From positions 1 to 33,976 of the forward strand of contig CALYBQ010000009.1 of assembly GCA_944415565.1 (NCBI GenBank): 33,976 nt of DNA, written 5' to 3'. This document shows, piece after piece, positions 1-8,754 of the stretch. Each line of letters starts with the position of its first letter. Position 1 is the stretch's first letter. Under the pieces are notes generated by a model. It had not been told where the DNA came from. It did not search any database and worked only from the letters and a program-made list of their open reading frames with translations. Made by a program: the position numbers and the translations under genes. This DNA is from an uncultured Rikenellaceae bacterium (lineage in GTDB: Bacteria; Bacteroidota; Bacteroidia; Bacteroidales; Rikenellaceae).

Positions 1-995
1 CACAAGAGAGCATAGGATAAAACTCATTGACGAATATATATCACGCCATTATTGACACTATTATCATGAATCTTGTCGACTAAGAAATATTTATTCGTGT
101 GCCATCATGAATTTTGTCGACTAGGCCCATAAATTGAATGGGATTTGTTGTTTTACGGAAGAGTTTGCGGTTCCCGTTAGCATGACGGTCAGCATCTGTT
201 TTGATAAGGTACGTTTCATGGCTGCAACAATTAAAGGTTAATAGAAAGCTCCGGAGCCGTGCAGCCCCGGGGCGTGATCGTATCGTGTTTATTGTCGTAT
301 GCCGTAGAACAAATAAGGTCTCCTGCCGGAGGACATGGAGACCTTTTACAAAGGAACAGCATTATACTAATCCTGTCGAAGGCTGGCAGGGAGTTTTCCC
401 GGTTTGGTGCGGATATAGGGGGAATTCCGAGAGAGTATGCGAGCCTTCTGTTTTAAGTTGACCATATGTGTACAAAACTGGAGTTTCATGACCTGAAGGA
501 GTGTTTTTTCAGGGGGTGAGATATTGAAACATAACTTCTCGATACTAATAAATTAGTCTTCTTTTTGAATACAAAGGATATTTTTCCTGTTTTAGACTAC
601 GAAGTGTGAGTTGGATGAATACAATTATGATCAACAACGGCTATTATCTAGCGTGGCAAATTAGCTAAAATTTCAGCATTTATAAAAAGGCAATGCACAT
701 CAACTTTATACTTTTTAGGCTATATGGAAACCGACAATCCGCTGACAATCGACTGGAAAGATTGTAATTTATCACTCTGAATATGTAAACGTACCATGCG
801 TAATATATTGAAGCATAACGCAATTAATTGTGTGTAGTATAAAGTAGATGTTATGGATATTAAACCATTTACAGATAGACTCACAGAGCAGGTCAGGCAG
901 GATCCCGCAATACGGACTGAGAATTGATTGTCTTTGCGATATTATTTAACTGTTATCATCTCTAAGGTGGTAGCATTTGAATAATTATGGCCACA
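1..995. other. AT-rich stretch without a convincing gene
   Basis: About 1 kb that is visibly richer in A and T than the rest of the window. The open frames here are short, and their translations have no recognisable domain and an unnatural composition, so I call none of them. Visible structure is limited to a pair of direct repeats (63-125), a 9-bp perfect inverted repeat at 315-323/337-345 (aaggtctcc / ggagacctt) with only a short T run after it, and a 24-codon frame at 853-927 that could be a gene remnant. The stretch may be the edge of a lost or neighbouring mobile element, but no transposase or integrase piece is recognisable. Confidence 0.5.
63..125. repeat. Two 22-bp direct repeats, 41 bp apart
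   Basis: The copies at 63-84 and 104-125 share atcatgaat(c/t)ttgtcgacta(a/g)g, differing at two positions, with a start-to-start distance of 41 bp. Each contains the palindrome gtcgac. Spaced repeats of this size near a boundary are typical of transposase or recombinase binding sites, for example the subterminal repeats of IS21-family elements, but no such gene is visible in the window. The assignment is therefore only a suggestion. Confidence 0.6.
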
Positions 996-2561
996 CTACC
1001 ACCATACCTGTTTGCCGTTCTCGTATATGAATATACGCTCTTCCTTACCGCGGGAAAGGTTTTTCAACAACAATAACGAATTACGCGGCACGGAATCGAA
1101 TACGAGGAACCTCTCTTTCGCTTCTTGCTGTCCGCGGCTGTTCCATTGTCCGTCAGCATAGTAATTCAACTCGTACGTATCACCGTAGTGTATTCCGTTA
1201 TCATCGCTGCGCGGCACAAGGCGGACCTTGTCGATCCTGACAGTATCACCGAAATCCATGCCGATCCACGCCGGCGCCCATTTGTTGGTAGAACGATAAT
1301 ATGTGAGCCAGTCGCCGTCGAAAGCATCCGCGTGGTTCACTCCGGCGGCACCGTATATCTTGCCCATAAGCATACTGTCCACCCCATCCTTGTAAAACTG
1401 GACTTCCGCTATGTTGGAATATGATTTGGGGGCACCAAGGTAACGCCAGAATCTGTAAGCCGAATCGGATGCGATCGGTATAAGGTCCGGATAATATAAA
1501 TCCTTGACTTCATAAAATGTCGTTGATGTCGTGAATAAGGAATCATTCGACGCCTGCACTTTCCCCTTGAGTATACGTTTCTCCATAGAGGTCGTATTCG
1601 TATTTCTCGGATATTTGCGCCATAAAGTCAACGTATCGAGATGCGTCTTGTCGGGTTTCAGGCTGCGAATATTTCCGTTGCTTTCAAGAATAAACGGGTC
1701 TGTGATTGCAACCAGTTCTTTTCCATCGTATCCCATAACGAGATAGGCTATGTCTCTACCCATATCCTTAAAGTAGGCTTTCTTACCCTTTATGATGCCA
1801 AAATCTACAATATTCCAATCCCTGAAATTGGACACTGCGATGTATGCGTATTTGTCAGCCAAACCTTTCGTATTGACCGGTATCTCAAGATCGGTTGTCG
1901 GAAGGTATTCGGCGGTGACATCTTTTTCAAACTGCACGAAATCGGAATAAACAAACTCCGCATTTTGAACATATTCTTCCCGCTCCGGTACAACGGCATA
2001 TTGCTGACGGAATATCTTCGGCAACTTCCGCGTAGGGAAAAAGACCGCTCCCAGTTCCTTGTCGATATGAGGGGTCAGCAGAAACCCGTTGTTATTGTAA
2101 ACTGTAGACCATCCGTGGCGCCCGCTGGCTCTTTCTCCCCATTGAGGCGTGTACTCGTAAACGGCCGGGACTCCGGCGCTACGCATCATGGCGACATTTA
2201 CTAGCGCATAGTCGTTGCAGTCTCCGAAAGACATCCTAGGGATTGTTTGTGAATTAAAGTGGACTGGTATTAAGCCTAATTTCGAATTTTCTAATAGTAA
2301 CTTTATTTTTATCTTGGTTATGAAGTCGTTATTAAGAAATGTTCCCGGTCTGTATGCGAACTGGCAATCCAGATCGTTGGGGGCAACCTTGTTTACTGCC
2401 TCATAAAATTTTTTATTCAAGGCATCGCGCCAATAGTCGAGACGTTGATATTCTGCATATTTATATGGCAGCAGATATTCGCAAAACTGGTCGAACGTGA
2501 GGTGACGTGCCCACTGCTTTTCCCATGCGGGCATATATCTCGGTTGTCTGGACCGAAACAT
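996..2561 (-). CDS. Transglutaminase-like/discoidin-like domain protein, probably N-terminally truncated
   Basis: A 521-residue frame. Residues about 105-170 hold a transglutaminase-like core: Cys115 in FGDCNDYA and His149 in GRHGWSTV are the expected catalytic pair, and the acidic third residue is not certain. The C-terminal part, about 360-520, resembles a carbohydrate-binding discoidin (F5/8 type C) domain, with conserved-looking AFDGDWLTYY and WIGMDFG stretches. From knowledge of the family, Bacteroidales proteins of this build are secreted, are longer, and have a helical segment before the LTFDQFCEYLLPYK motif that is found here at residues 21-34. This protein has no signal peptide and begins almost at that motif, so its front third appears to be missing. 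An in-frame TAA lies two codons before the ATG. It may be a pseudogene or may be expressed as a cytoplasmic fragment. The native substrate is unknown. Confidence 0.8.
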   Translation of the reverse strand: MFRSRQPRYMPAWEKQWARHLTFDQFCEYLLPYKYAEYQRLDYWRDALNKKFYEAVNKVAPNDLDCQFAYRPGTFLNNDFITKIKIKLLLENSKLGLIPVHFNSQTIPRMSFGDCNDYALVNVAMMRSAGVPAVYEYTPQWGERASGRHGWSTVYNNNGFLLTPHIDKELGAVFFPTRKLPKIFRQQYAVVPEREEYVQNAEFVYSDFVQFEKDVTAEYLPTTDLEIPVNTKGLADKYAYIAVSNFRDWNIVDFGIIKGKKAYFKDMGRDIAYLVMGYDGKELVAITDPFILESNGNIRSLKPDKTHLDTLTLWRKYPRNTNTTSMEKRILKGKVQASNDSLFTTSTTFYEVKDLYYPDLIPIASDSAYRFWRYLGAPKSYSNIAEVQFYKDGVDSMLMGKIYGAAGVNHADAFDGDWLTYYRSTNKWAPAWIGMDFGDTVRIDKVRLVPRSDDNGIHYGDTYELNYYADGQWNSRGQQEAKERFLVFDSVPRNSLLLLKNLSRGKEERIFIYENGKQVWW

Positions 2562-2569
2562 GGCTTAAA

Positions 2570-2850
2570 ACATCCCTGATACAGATCTGTCCCCCAAATG
2601 CTGAATCCTTACAGACTGGACACTAAAAAAGCGGCCCGAAAGCCACCTGTATTTTCTAAAGTAGACAAAAATAGAAAATCCGATTTCGAAAATTGCAGCC
2701 ATAACACCGCAACCGCTTTGCGTATCTGGTCGAGAACCGCTGAAAGGAGTTGGCCTGTTGTCGCTTCGTTTTCTGCGCGGCTTTTTGTATCGGGCAAAAG
2801 TTTTATTTTCATCGGGGTATTACACCCGCTGAGAGTGTAGGTCAAAAAGT
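2570..2850. other. Multi-frame-open element of unknown nature
   Basis: About 280 bp upstream of the truncated transglutaminase gene. It has few stops: on the minus strand all three frames stay open for long stretches, and a plus-strand frame at 2598-2840 is open too. One minus frame runs from about 2820 to a TAA at 2567-2569, just before the transglutaminase ATG and in the same frame. None of the translations shows a domain I recognise. The ends carry CCTGATACAG (2575-2584) and GGGGT with GCTGAGAG (2814-2835). Both words resemble parts of the thi-box (TPP riboswitch), but in the wrong order for one. It could be a dispersed repeat, a structured RNA or a mobile-element remnant. I do not assign a coding sequence. 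Confidence 0.4.
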
Positions 2851-3012
2851 TATTTTTTCGTTGAGGTAATTGCCCCCGTTTTACTTATCTATTATATATA
2901 GACTTTGGTCTTCGTAATATGTTTTTTTCGACATCCTCAACCATCGAAACGCTATTTCACAGATAGGGCCTAAATCAGTTTTTGTTTGTAAATTGTTTAC
3001 CGCGGTTGAAAT

Positions 3013-3042
3013 AAAAAGCCACTCACATTGCTGTAAGTGGCT
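3013..3042 (-). terminator. Intrinsic terminator after tRNA
   Basis: A 10-bp stem (3017-3026 with 3033-3042, one G-U pair) with a 6-nt loop. On the minus strand it is followed by a short T run (ttttta), about 10 nt past the tRNA 3' end. Confidence 0.85.
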
Positions 3043-3052
3043 AATTTTCAAG

Positions 3053-3126
3053 TAGCGGGACCGGGACTTGAACCCGGGACCTCATGATTATGAATCATGC
3101 GCTCTAACCAGCTGAGCTATCCCGCC
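3053..3126 (-). tRNA. tRNA with anticodon CAT (elongator tRNA-Met, possibly tRNA-Ile2)
   Basis: A full cloverleaf can be folded. The acceptor stem is GGCGGGA with TCCCGCT (a G-U at the first pair), the D arm GCTC/GAGC, the anticodon stem CATGA/TCATG with loop TTCATAA (anticodon CAT), and the T arm CCGGG TTCAAGT CCCGG; the discriminator base is A. CCA is not encoded. A weak first pair is typical of initiator tRNAs, but the G1-U72 pair is not the usual initiator mismatch, and only two G-C pairs (positions 29-31 region TGA/TCA) sit near the loop, so the three consecutive G-C pairs of initiators are absent. Lysidine-modified tRNA-Ile2 cannot be excluded by eye. It has its own promoter and terminator. 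Confidence 0.93.
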
Positions 3127-3177
3127 ATTCCGCTAAGCAAACGAAACCATGCGTATGGTTGTCTCCTTAAAGCACGA

Positions 3178-3207
3178 CAAAAGTAGTAAATATTTTAATC
3201 CCTCCAA
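3178..3207 (-). promoter_or_regulatory. Promoter for the CAT tRNA
   Basis: On the minus strand TTG (3205-3207), a 19-nt spacer and TACTTTTG (3178-3185) fit the Bacteroides -33/-7 pattern TTG-N19/20-TAnnTTTG. The predicted start lies about 45 nt before the mature tRNA. The rest of 3127-3439 holds no gene. Confidence 0.8.
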
Positions 3208-3378
3208 AAATATTTTTTACAATAGACGGATTTTTTTGATGCTGCGGAGCAAAAAACTATGGAATTATCCCCATTTAGGGCATGTATCGGGTGATGATAA
3301 GTCAATTCTAATGACGTTAAGGGAGAAAATACATCCGTCCAAGTAGCTGTACTCAAACTATTCGTAAAGTGGCAGAAA

Positions 3379-3423
3379 CGACAATCTATGGGTCGCAACT
3401 GGTTGAGGCCCATAGATTTGTCG
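3379..3423 (-). terminator. Hairpin downstream of mscL, likely terminator
   Basis: A 14-bp stem with one bulged base (cgacaatctatggg with cccatagatttgtcg) and a 16-nt loop, 16 nt beyond the mscL stop codon. The T run that follows on the minus strand is short (tcgtttct), so efficiency is uncertain. Confidence 0.55.
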
Positions 3424-3439
3424 AGGGAGTCGTTTCCCC

Positions 3440-3841
3440 CTATTCTTTTTTGAGCAGGTCGCGAATCTCGGTGAGCAGTTTCTCTTCTGCCGATGGGGCC
3501 GGAGGTGCTGCCGGTTCTTTGCTCTTCGTTTCGGACAGGCGGTTGACGAATTTCACCAGAAGGAAGACGGCGAATGCCACGATCAGGAACGAGATGATCG
3601 TGTTGATGAACAGACCGTAGTTGATGGTTACGGCAGGTGTGGTTTCGGTAGCCGCCTTGATCGTTATTGCCAGCTGCGAAAAGTCTACGTTGCCCAACAG
3701 TATCCCGATTGGGGGCATGATGATGTCGTTGACCAGCGAATTCACGATAGGGGTGAACGCTCCACCCATGATTATACCCACGGCCATGTCGAGAACGTTT
3801 CCGCGCATGGCGAACTTCTTGAATTCAGTCAAAAAACTCAT
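3440..3841 (-). CDS. mscL: Large-conductance mechanosensitive channel MscL
   Basis: A 133-residue inner-membrane channel that opens under membrane tension to release solutes on hypo-osmotic shock. The first transmembrane helix forms the pore (residues about 12-45, with [20 protein letters not shown] and the NDIIMPPIG turn). It is followed by a periplasmic loop (about 50-72), a second helix ([21 protein letters not shown]) and a short C-terminal helix ([14 protein letters not shown]) that bundles in the cytoplasm. Length and order of segments are normal for the family, and the protein is complete. It stands alone, flanked by a tRNA unit and a flavin reductase-like gene on the same strand; a hairpin lies just past its stop. 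No clear promoter of the TAnnTTTG type was found, the nearest being TAATATTG at 3859-3866 without a well spaced -33. Confidence 0.97.
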   Translation of the reverse strand: MSFLTEFKKFAMRGNVLDMAVGIIMGGAFTPIVNSLVNDIIMPPIGILLGNVDFSQLAITIKAATETTPAVTINYGLFINTIISFLIVAFAVFLLVKFVNRLSETKSKEPAAPPAPSAEEKLLTEIRDLLKKE

Positions 3842-3963
3842 AGTTCTTTTGTTTTAATCAATATTAAGTTAGTTGTATGGAAATGCTGAACAAATTTTGT
3901 GCAAAAAGCTTTTCTGAACCGCCGTTTGTCTCGAAATATTTTTCCCGACTTGTCGATTGCGTA

Positions 3964-4467
3964 CTATTCTGCGATCCATGCGTTTACGATCTCCACTATG
4001 TATGCCGTGTGGAAGTCTCTCGCAGGATACCATTTGTCGATGATGGTTTTGTCTGTGAACGATTCGGGTTTGATCTCGTCCTTGTATAGCTTGCGGCATT
4101 CGAGTACTATGTCGGCTTCTGCGAACGTGGTGCTGCCGGATTCGGTCGGTGCGGGGGTAAGACCTGTTTTAGCCGCCTTGTCTGTGTCGCGTCCGGAATG
4201 TGCTCCGCAGAATTTCAATGCACTGCGATATTCCTCGGCGAAAAACGACAGCGTGAGCATATCGTTTTTCTCGACGAATTCGTGCGTGTACCTTTGCGGC
4301 CGTATGAAGACGAATGCCACTGGTTTGCCCCATAATTCTCCGACGGCACCCCAACTTGCGGTCATGGTGTTAAAATTATCCGGAGCCCCGGCTGTGACCA
4401 GCATCCAACGGTCGCTGATAAGTTCGATTACGTTAGGTTTCAGTTCTTTGGGATCAATTTTTTTCAT
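3964..4467 (-). CDS. Flavin reductase-like, FMN-binding split-barrel protein
   Basis: A protein of about 167 residues with the flavoredoxin / flavin reductase-like fold, which binds FMN and is often a flavin reductase or electron carrier. Residues 25-60 contain the segment NFNTMTASWGAVGELWGKPV, where the T-S-W stretch and following Gly residues usually contact flavin; FVFIRPQRYTHEFVEKNDMLTLSFF follows, as in this family. The physiological partner cannot be deduced. I start at the ATG at 4467 (MKKIDPKEL) and not at the upstream ATG at 4512, because the longer version would be translated through the terminator hairpin of gyrB at 4487-4517. No promoter was recognised. Confidence 0.87.
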   Translation of the reverse strand: MKKIDPKELKPNVIELISDRWMLVTAGAPDNFNTMTASWGAVGELWGKPVAFVFIRPQRYTHEFVEKNDMLTLSFFAEEYRSALKFCGAHSGRDTDKAAKTGLTPAPTESGSTTFAEADIVLECRKLYKDEIKPESFTDKTIIDKWYPARDFHTAYIVEIVNAWIAE

Positions 4468-4486
4468 GGCTGTGTTGTTTTGGATT

Positions 4487-4517
4487 AAAAAAGTGACGGG
4501 ATGCCCCGTCACTTTTT
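4487..4517 (-). terminator. Intrinsic terminator of gyrB
   Basis: A perfect 9-bp stem agtgacggg (4492-4500) / cccgtcact (4505-4513), loop of 4, flanked by A and T runs on both sides. It lies about 45 nt past the gyrB stop and before the flavin reductase start, and could work in both directions. Confidence 0.88.
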
Positions 4518-4558
4518 CTGTGTAAATGGCTGCAGGGAAACCTGCTGCCGTTTATGGA

Positions 4559-6514
<1,956 letters not shown>

Positions 6515-6639
6515 TTATGTCTCCGTTTTTATGTTTTTCGGTTTGGTCGCAATATGCTATAATATAACGTATTCCGTAGTCAGTTTGTTGCCCTCTATGT
6601 AATGTTTGTTGTTTGTTGAAATGGCTTATAGTCAGTGGG

Positions 6640-7383
6640 TTATATTCCGAGTATTGATTTTATATCCACCTCCTCGACACGTCCTTGCAGAAACCTCAGC
6701 GTCCGCGAAGGATAATCCTCTATCACACCGAGGTTGTGGGTAGACATGATGACCGAGCAGCCTCCCGCCGCGATCTCGGTAAAAAGTGTCATTATGCCGT
6801 CCGCTGCCGCAGGGTCGAGGTTTCCTGTCGGTTCATCGGCTATGAGCACCTCCGGGCTGTTGATCATCGCGCGGGCTATGGCAAGTCGTTGCTGTTCGCC
6901 TCCCGACAACTGGAACGGCATTTTGTACTCTTTGTTGAGCAGCCCGACCATTAATATGACCTCCTCTATGCGTCGGCGGATGTCCGTCTCGTTCTTCCAG
7001 CCGGTTGCCTTCATAACGTAGTGCAGGTTTGCGAAAACGGTACGGTCCGTGAGCAGGTTGTAATCCTGAAACACTACGCCGAGCCTGCGCCGCAGGAAGG
7101 GTATGTCCTTGCTTCTGAGCTTCCGCAGGTCGTAACCGGCAACGTACCCTTCGCCTTCGAGCAACGGAACCTCGCCGTACAGCGTCTTGAGGAACGTGCT
7201 CTTGCCCGAGCCTACTTTACCGATAAGGTATACGAATTCACCTCGTCCGATCTCTGCGTTCACATCCGACAATACGAGTTCGCACCCCACCAGCCGGTTC
7301 CTTCCGCGTCCCGGTTTGTTCCTGTCGGGCGGCATGTGGTATATAGATACGTTGTGCAGCTCTATTACGTTTGCCTTATCCAT
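6640..7383 (-). CDS. ftsE: ABC-type ATPase, FtsE family
   Basis: A 247-residue ATP-binding protein. FtsE pairs with the membrane protein FtsX at the division site and drives activation of cell-wall hydrolases. Walker A is GKVGSGKS (about residues 56-63), the Q-loop is VVFQDYNLL, the ABC signature is [14 protein letters not shown], Walker B is [13 protein letters not shown], and the switch His is in MSTHN. The K-V-G variant of Walker A fits the Bacteroidota FtsE type. An N-terminal insert of about 15 basic residues ([14 protein letters not shown]) precedes the first strand continuation. ftsX is not adjacent, so a related lipoprotein-export (LolD-like) ATPase cannot be wholly excluded. A -7 element TATCTTTG on the minus strand lies at 7408-7415. 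Confidence 0.88.
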   Translation of the reverse strand: MDKANVIELHNVSIYHMPPDRNKPGRGRNRLVGCELVLSDVNAEIGRGEFVYLIGKVGSGKSTFLKTLYGEVPLLEGEGYVAGYDLRKLRSKDIPFLRRRLGVVFQDYNLLTDRTVFANLHYVMKATGWKNETDIRRRIEEVILMVGLLNKEYKMPFQLSGGEQQRLAIARAMINSPEVLIADEPTGNLDPAAADGIMTLFTEIAAGGCSVIMSTHNLGVIEDYPSRTLRFLQGRVEEVDIKSILGI

Positions 7384-7407
7384 TTTTACGATGTGCTATT
7401 TAACCTA

Positions 7408-7415
7408 CAAAGATA
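7408..7415 (-). promoter_or_regulatory. -7 promoter element upstream of ftsE
   Basis: TATCTTTG on the minus strand matches TAnnTTTG and would start transcription about 20 nt before the ftsE ATG. No good TTG lies at the usual spacing, so support is partial. Confidence 0.5.
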
Positions 7416-7502
7416 ACATTTCTTTTCATGATTCCTCTATCTCAGGCGTGCTGAAAAGGCGGTTTTTTTACATATTTTGGCTGGCGTATGTGTGTCCATA
7501 TT

Positions 7503-7533
7503 TTGTATAATAGTCCGAAATGAGTTAGTTTTG
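7503..7533 (+). promoter_or_regulatory. Promoter of the DUF2007 gene
   Basis: TTG (7503-7505), a 20-nt spacer and TAGTTTTG (7526-7533) match the Bacteroidota primary-sigma pattern exactly, about 17 nt before the ATG at 7551. Confidence 0.8.
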
Positions 7534-7550
7534 TAGAAAGCGTAGACGTT

Positions 7551-7943
7551 ATGAAGACTGTGAAATATTTCGACAATGTGAATGATGCCGCCGTGGCTCT
7601 CAGCTTCCTTGAAAGCGAGGGAATCGAAGCCGTGATTCTCAATGAGAACCTGAGCAGCGTTACCCCGATAGCTTTCGCTAATCCGAGTATGCGTCCTTAT
7701 CTGGCGGTCTGTGACGAGGATTATGCACGGGCGGCTGAGTTGCTCGGAGTCGCGGCCGAGGAGGATGTCCGTGTTTGTCCCCATTGCGGTTCGGCCAAGG
7801 TCAGGTATGGCATTACGAATCGAAAGAGCGGCAGGAAACGGGCTATCAAACTCATGTTCGTTGTATTGTCTTTGGTCGGGGGCGGAGCTCTGGGTAACGT
7901 CACGGCCTGCCGTTATTGCGGTGATTGCAACAAGGAATTTTAA
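7551..7943 (+). CDS. DUF2007-type protein with zinc-ribbon-like C-terminus
   Basis: 130 residues. The first 70 resemble the DUF2007 (putative signal-transducing) fold: a short alpha/beta unit, KYFDNVNDAAVALSFLESEGIEAVILNEN, with the typical YLAVCDEDYARAAELL near its end. The second half has CPHCG (about residue 79) and CRYCGDC (about 121) flanking a hydrophobic stretch (LMFVVLSLVGGGALG). The cysteine pairs could bind one metal, or the hydrophobic stretch could be a membrane helix that separates them. The biochemical role of this family is not known to me. It has its own promoter, and the glycosylase-like gene starts 14 bp after its stop, so the two probably form one transcript. Confidence 0.75.
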   Translation: MKTVKYFDNVNDAAVALSFLESEGIEAVILNENLSSVTPIAFANPSMRPYLAVCDEDYARAAELLGVAAEEDVRVCPHCGSAKVRYGITNRKSGRKRAIKLMFVVLSLVGGGALGNVTACRYCGDCNKEF

Positions 7944-7957
7944 ATGTGTGGTTTCGT

Positions 7958-8545
7958 ATGGAGAGTGATAATATTGCAGAGGTGCATCCGCTGCCGCCTT
8001 TCCTTCCCGACGGGGCTCGATTGCTCATGCTGGGTAGTTTCCCGCCGCCGCGTGCGCGTTGGTCTATGGATTTTTTCTATCCCAACTTGCAGAATGATAT
8101 GTGGCGTATATTCGGGCTCGTTTTCTTCGGAGACAGGGAGCATTTCGTTGTCCCCGGCGGAAAGTTGTTCGACAAGGATATGATAGTGGAATTCCTGCGC
8201 GAAAAGGGCATAGCCCTGAGCGATACGGCCCGGGCCGTCATCCGTCATAAGGGGAACGCTTCCGATAAGTTTCTTGAGGTGGCTGAAAGTGCCGATGTGG
8301 CCGGGATGTTGGCGGCCATACCTGATTGCCGTACGGTCGTGACGACTGGCGACAAGGCGTCGCAGACGCTCGCAGCGACCACTGCTTCCGTGCAGCCCAA
8401 GGTCGGAACGTTCGAGGAGTTCGAGTATGCCGGACGCGTTCTGCGGCACTATCGTATGCCCTCTTCTTCGAGGGCCTATCCCAAACCGATTACTGAAAAG
8501 GCGGAGATTTACGCTGCGATGTTCCGCGAGACAGGCATTTGGTAG
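7958..8545 (+). CDS. Uracil-DNA glycosylase superfamily protein
   Basis: About 195 residues with the build of the MUG/UDG superfamily, which removes damaged or misplaced bases such as uracil or hypoxanthine from DNA. LLMLGSFPPP (about 20-29) corresponds to the first catalytic motif of the fold, FFYPNLQNDMWRIFG to the conserved region after it, and MPSSSRAYPKP near residue 170 to the C-terminal motif that inserts into DNA. The exact substrate cannot be read from these motifs. I use the ATG at 7958, because the in-frame start at 7925 lies inside the preceding gene and adds residues without family character. It probably shares the promoter at 7503-7533 with the DUF2007 gene. Confidence 0.82.
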   Translation: MESDNIAEVHPLPPFLPDGARLLMLGSFPPPRARWSMDFFYPNLQNDMWRIFGLVFFGDREHFVVPGGKLFDKDMIVEFLREKGIALSDTARAVIRHKGNASDKFLEVAESADVAGMLAAIPDCRTVVTTGDKASQTLAATTASVQPKVGTFEEFEYAGRVLRHYRMPSSSRAYPKPITEKAEIYAAMFRETGIW

Positions 8546-8550
8546 CGACG

Positions 8551-8599
8551 GCATCGACATTTTTGCTGCCGATGTGCTTTATTTTATCGGCAGCGATGC
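8551..8599 (+). terminator. Hairpin after the glycosylase gene, possible terminator
   Basis: A perfect 9-bp stem gctgccgat (8565-8573) / atcggcagc (8586-8594), with outer complementary words gcatcg and cgatgc. No strong T run follows, so termination strength is doubtful. Confidence 0.4.
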
Positions 8600-8725
8600 G
8601 GTTTGGTCTCTTTATTGTGTACGGACATGAATGCCGGGCGGAACCTTAATGTCGGCGGTTGTTAATAATCCGTTAAGACGCCACGGAAAAAGCGGGCCTG
8701 AGTTATAAAATGGCCGTTTAATATT

Positions 8726-8733
8726 TACCTTTG
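8726..8733 (+). promoter_or_regulatory. -7 promoter element of rnr
   Basis: TACCTTTG matches TAnnTTTG. It overlaps an in-frame TTG at 8731 and so argues that translation begins at the ATG at 8755, about 17 nt after the predicted transcript start. No clear -33 TTG is seen. Confidence 0.55.
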
Positions 8734-8754
8734 AAGAGATTTGAACAAAACGAT

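Noticed and set aside
315-347. An intrinsic terminator in the left intergenic region
   Set aside because: The 9-bp stem is perfect, but only a few T residues follow and no gene upstream needs it; kept as a note in the region entry.
201-461. Open frames of 86 and 65 codons in the left intergenic region
   Set aside because: They overlap each other in different frames, have odd composition rich in Arg and Cys, and show no domain or initiation signal.
2575-2835. A functional TPP riboswitch
   Set aside because: The conserved words are present only in part and in reversed order, 230 nt apart, and no thiamine gene follows on the plus strand.
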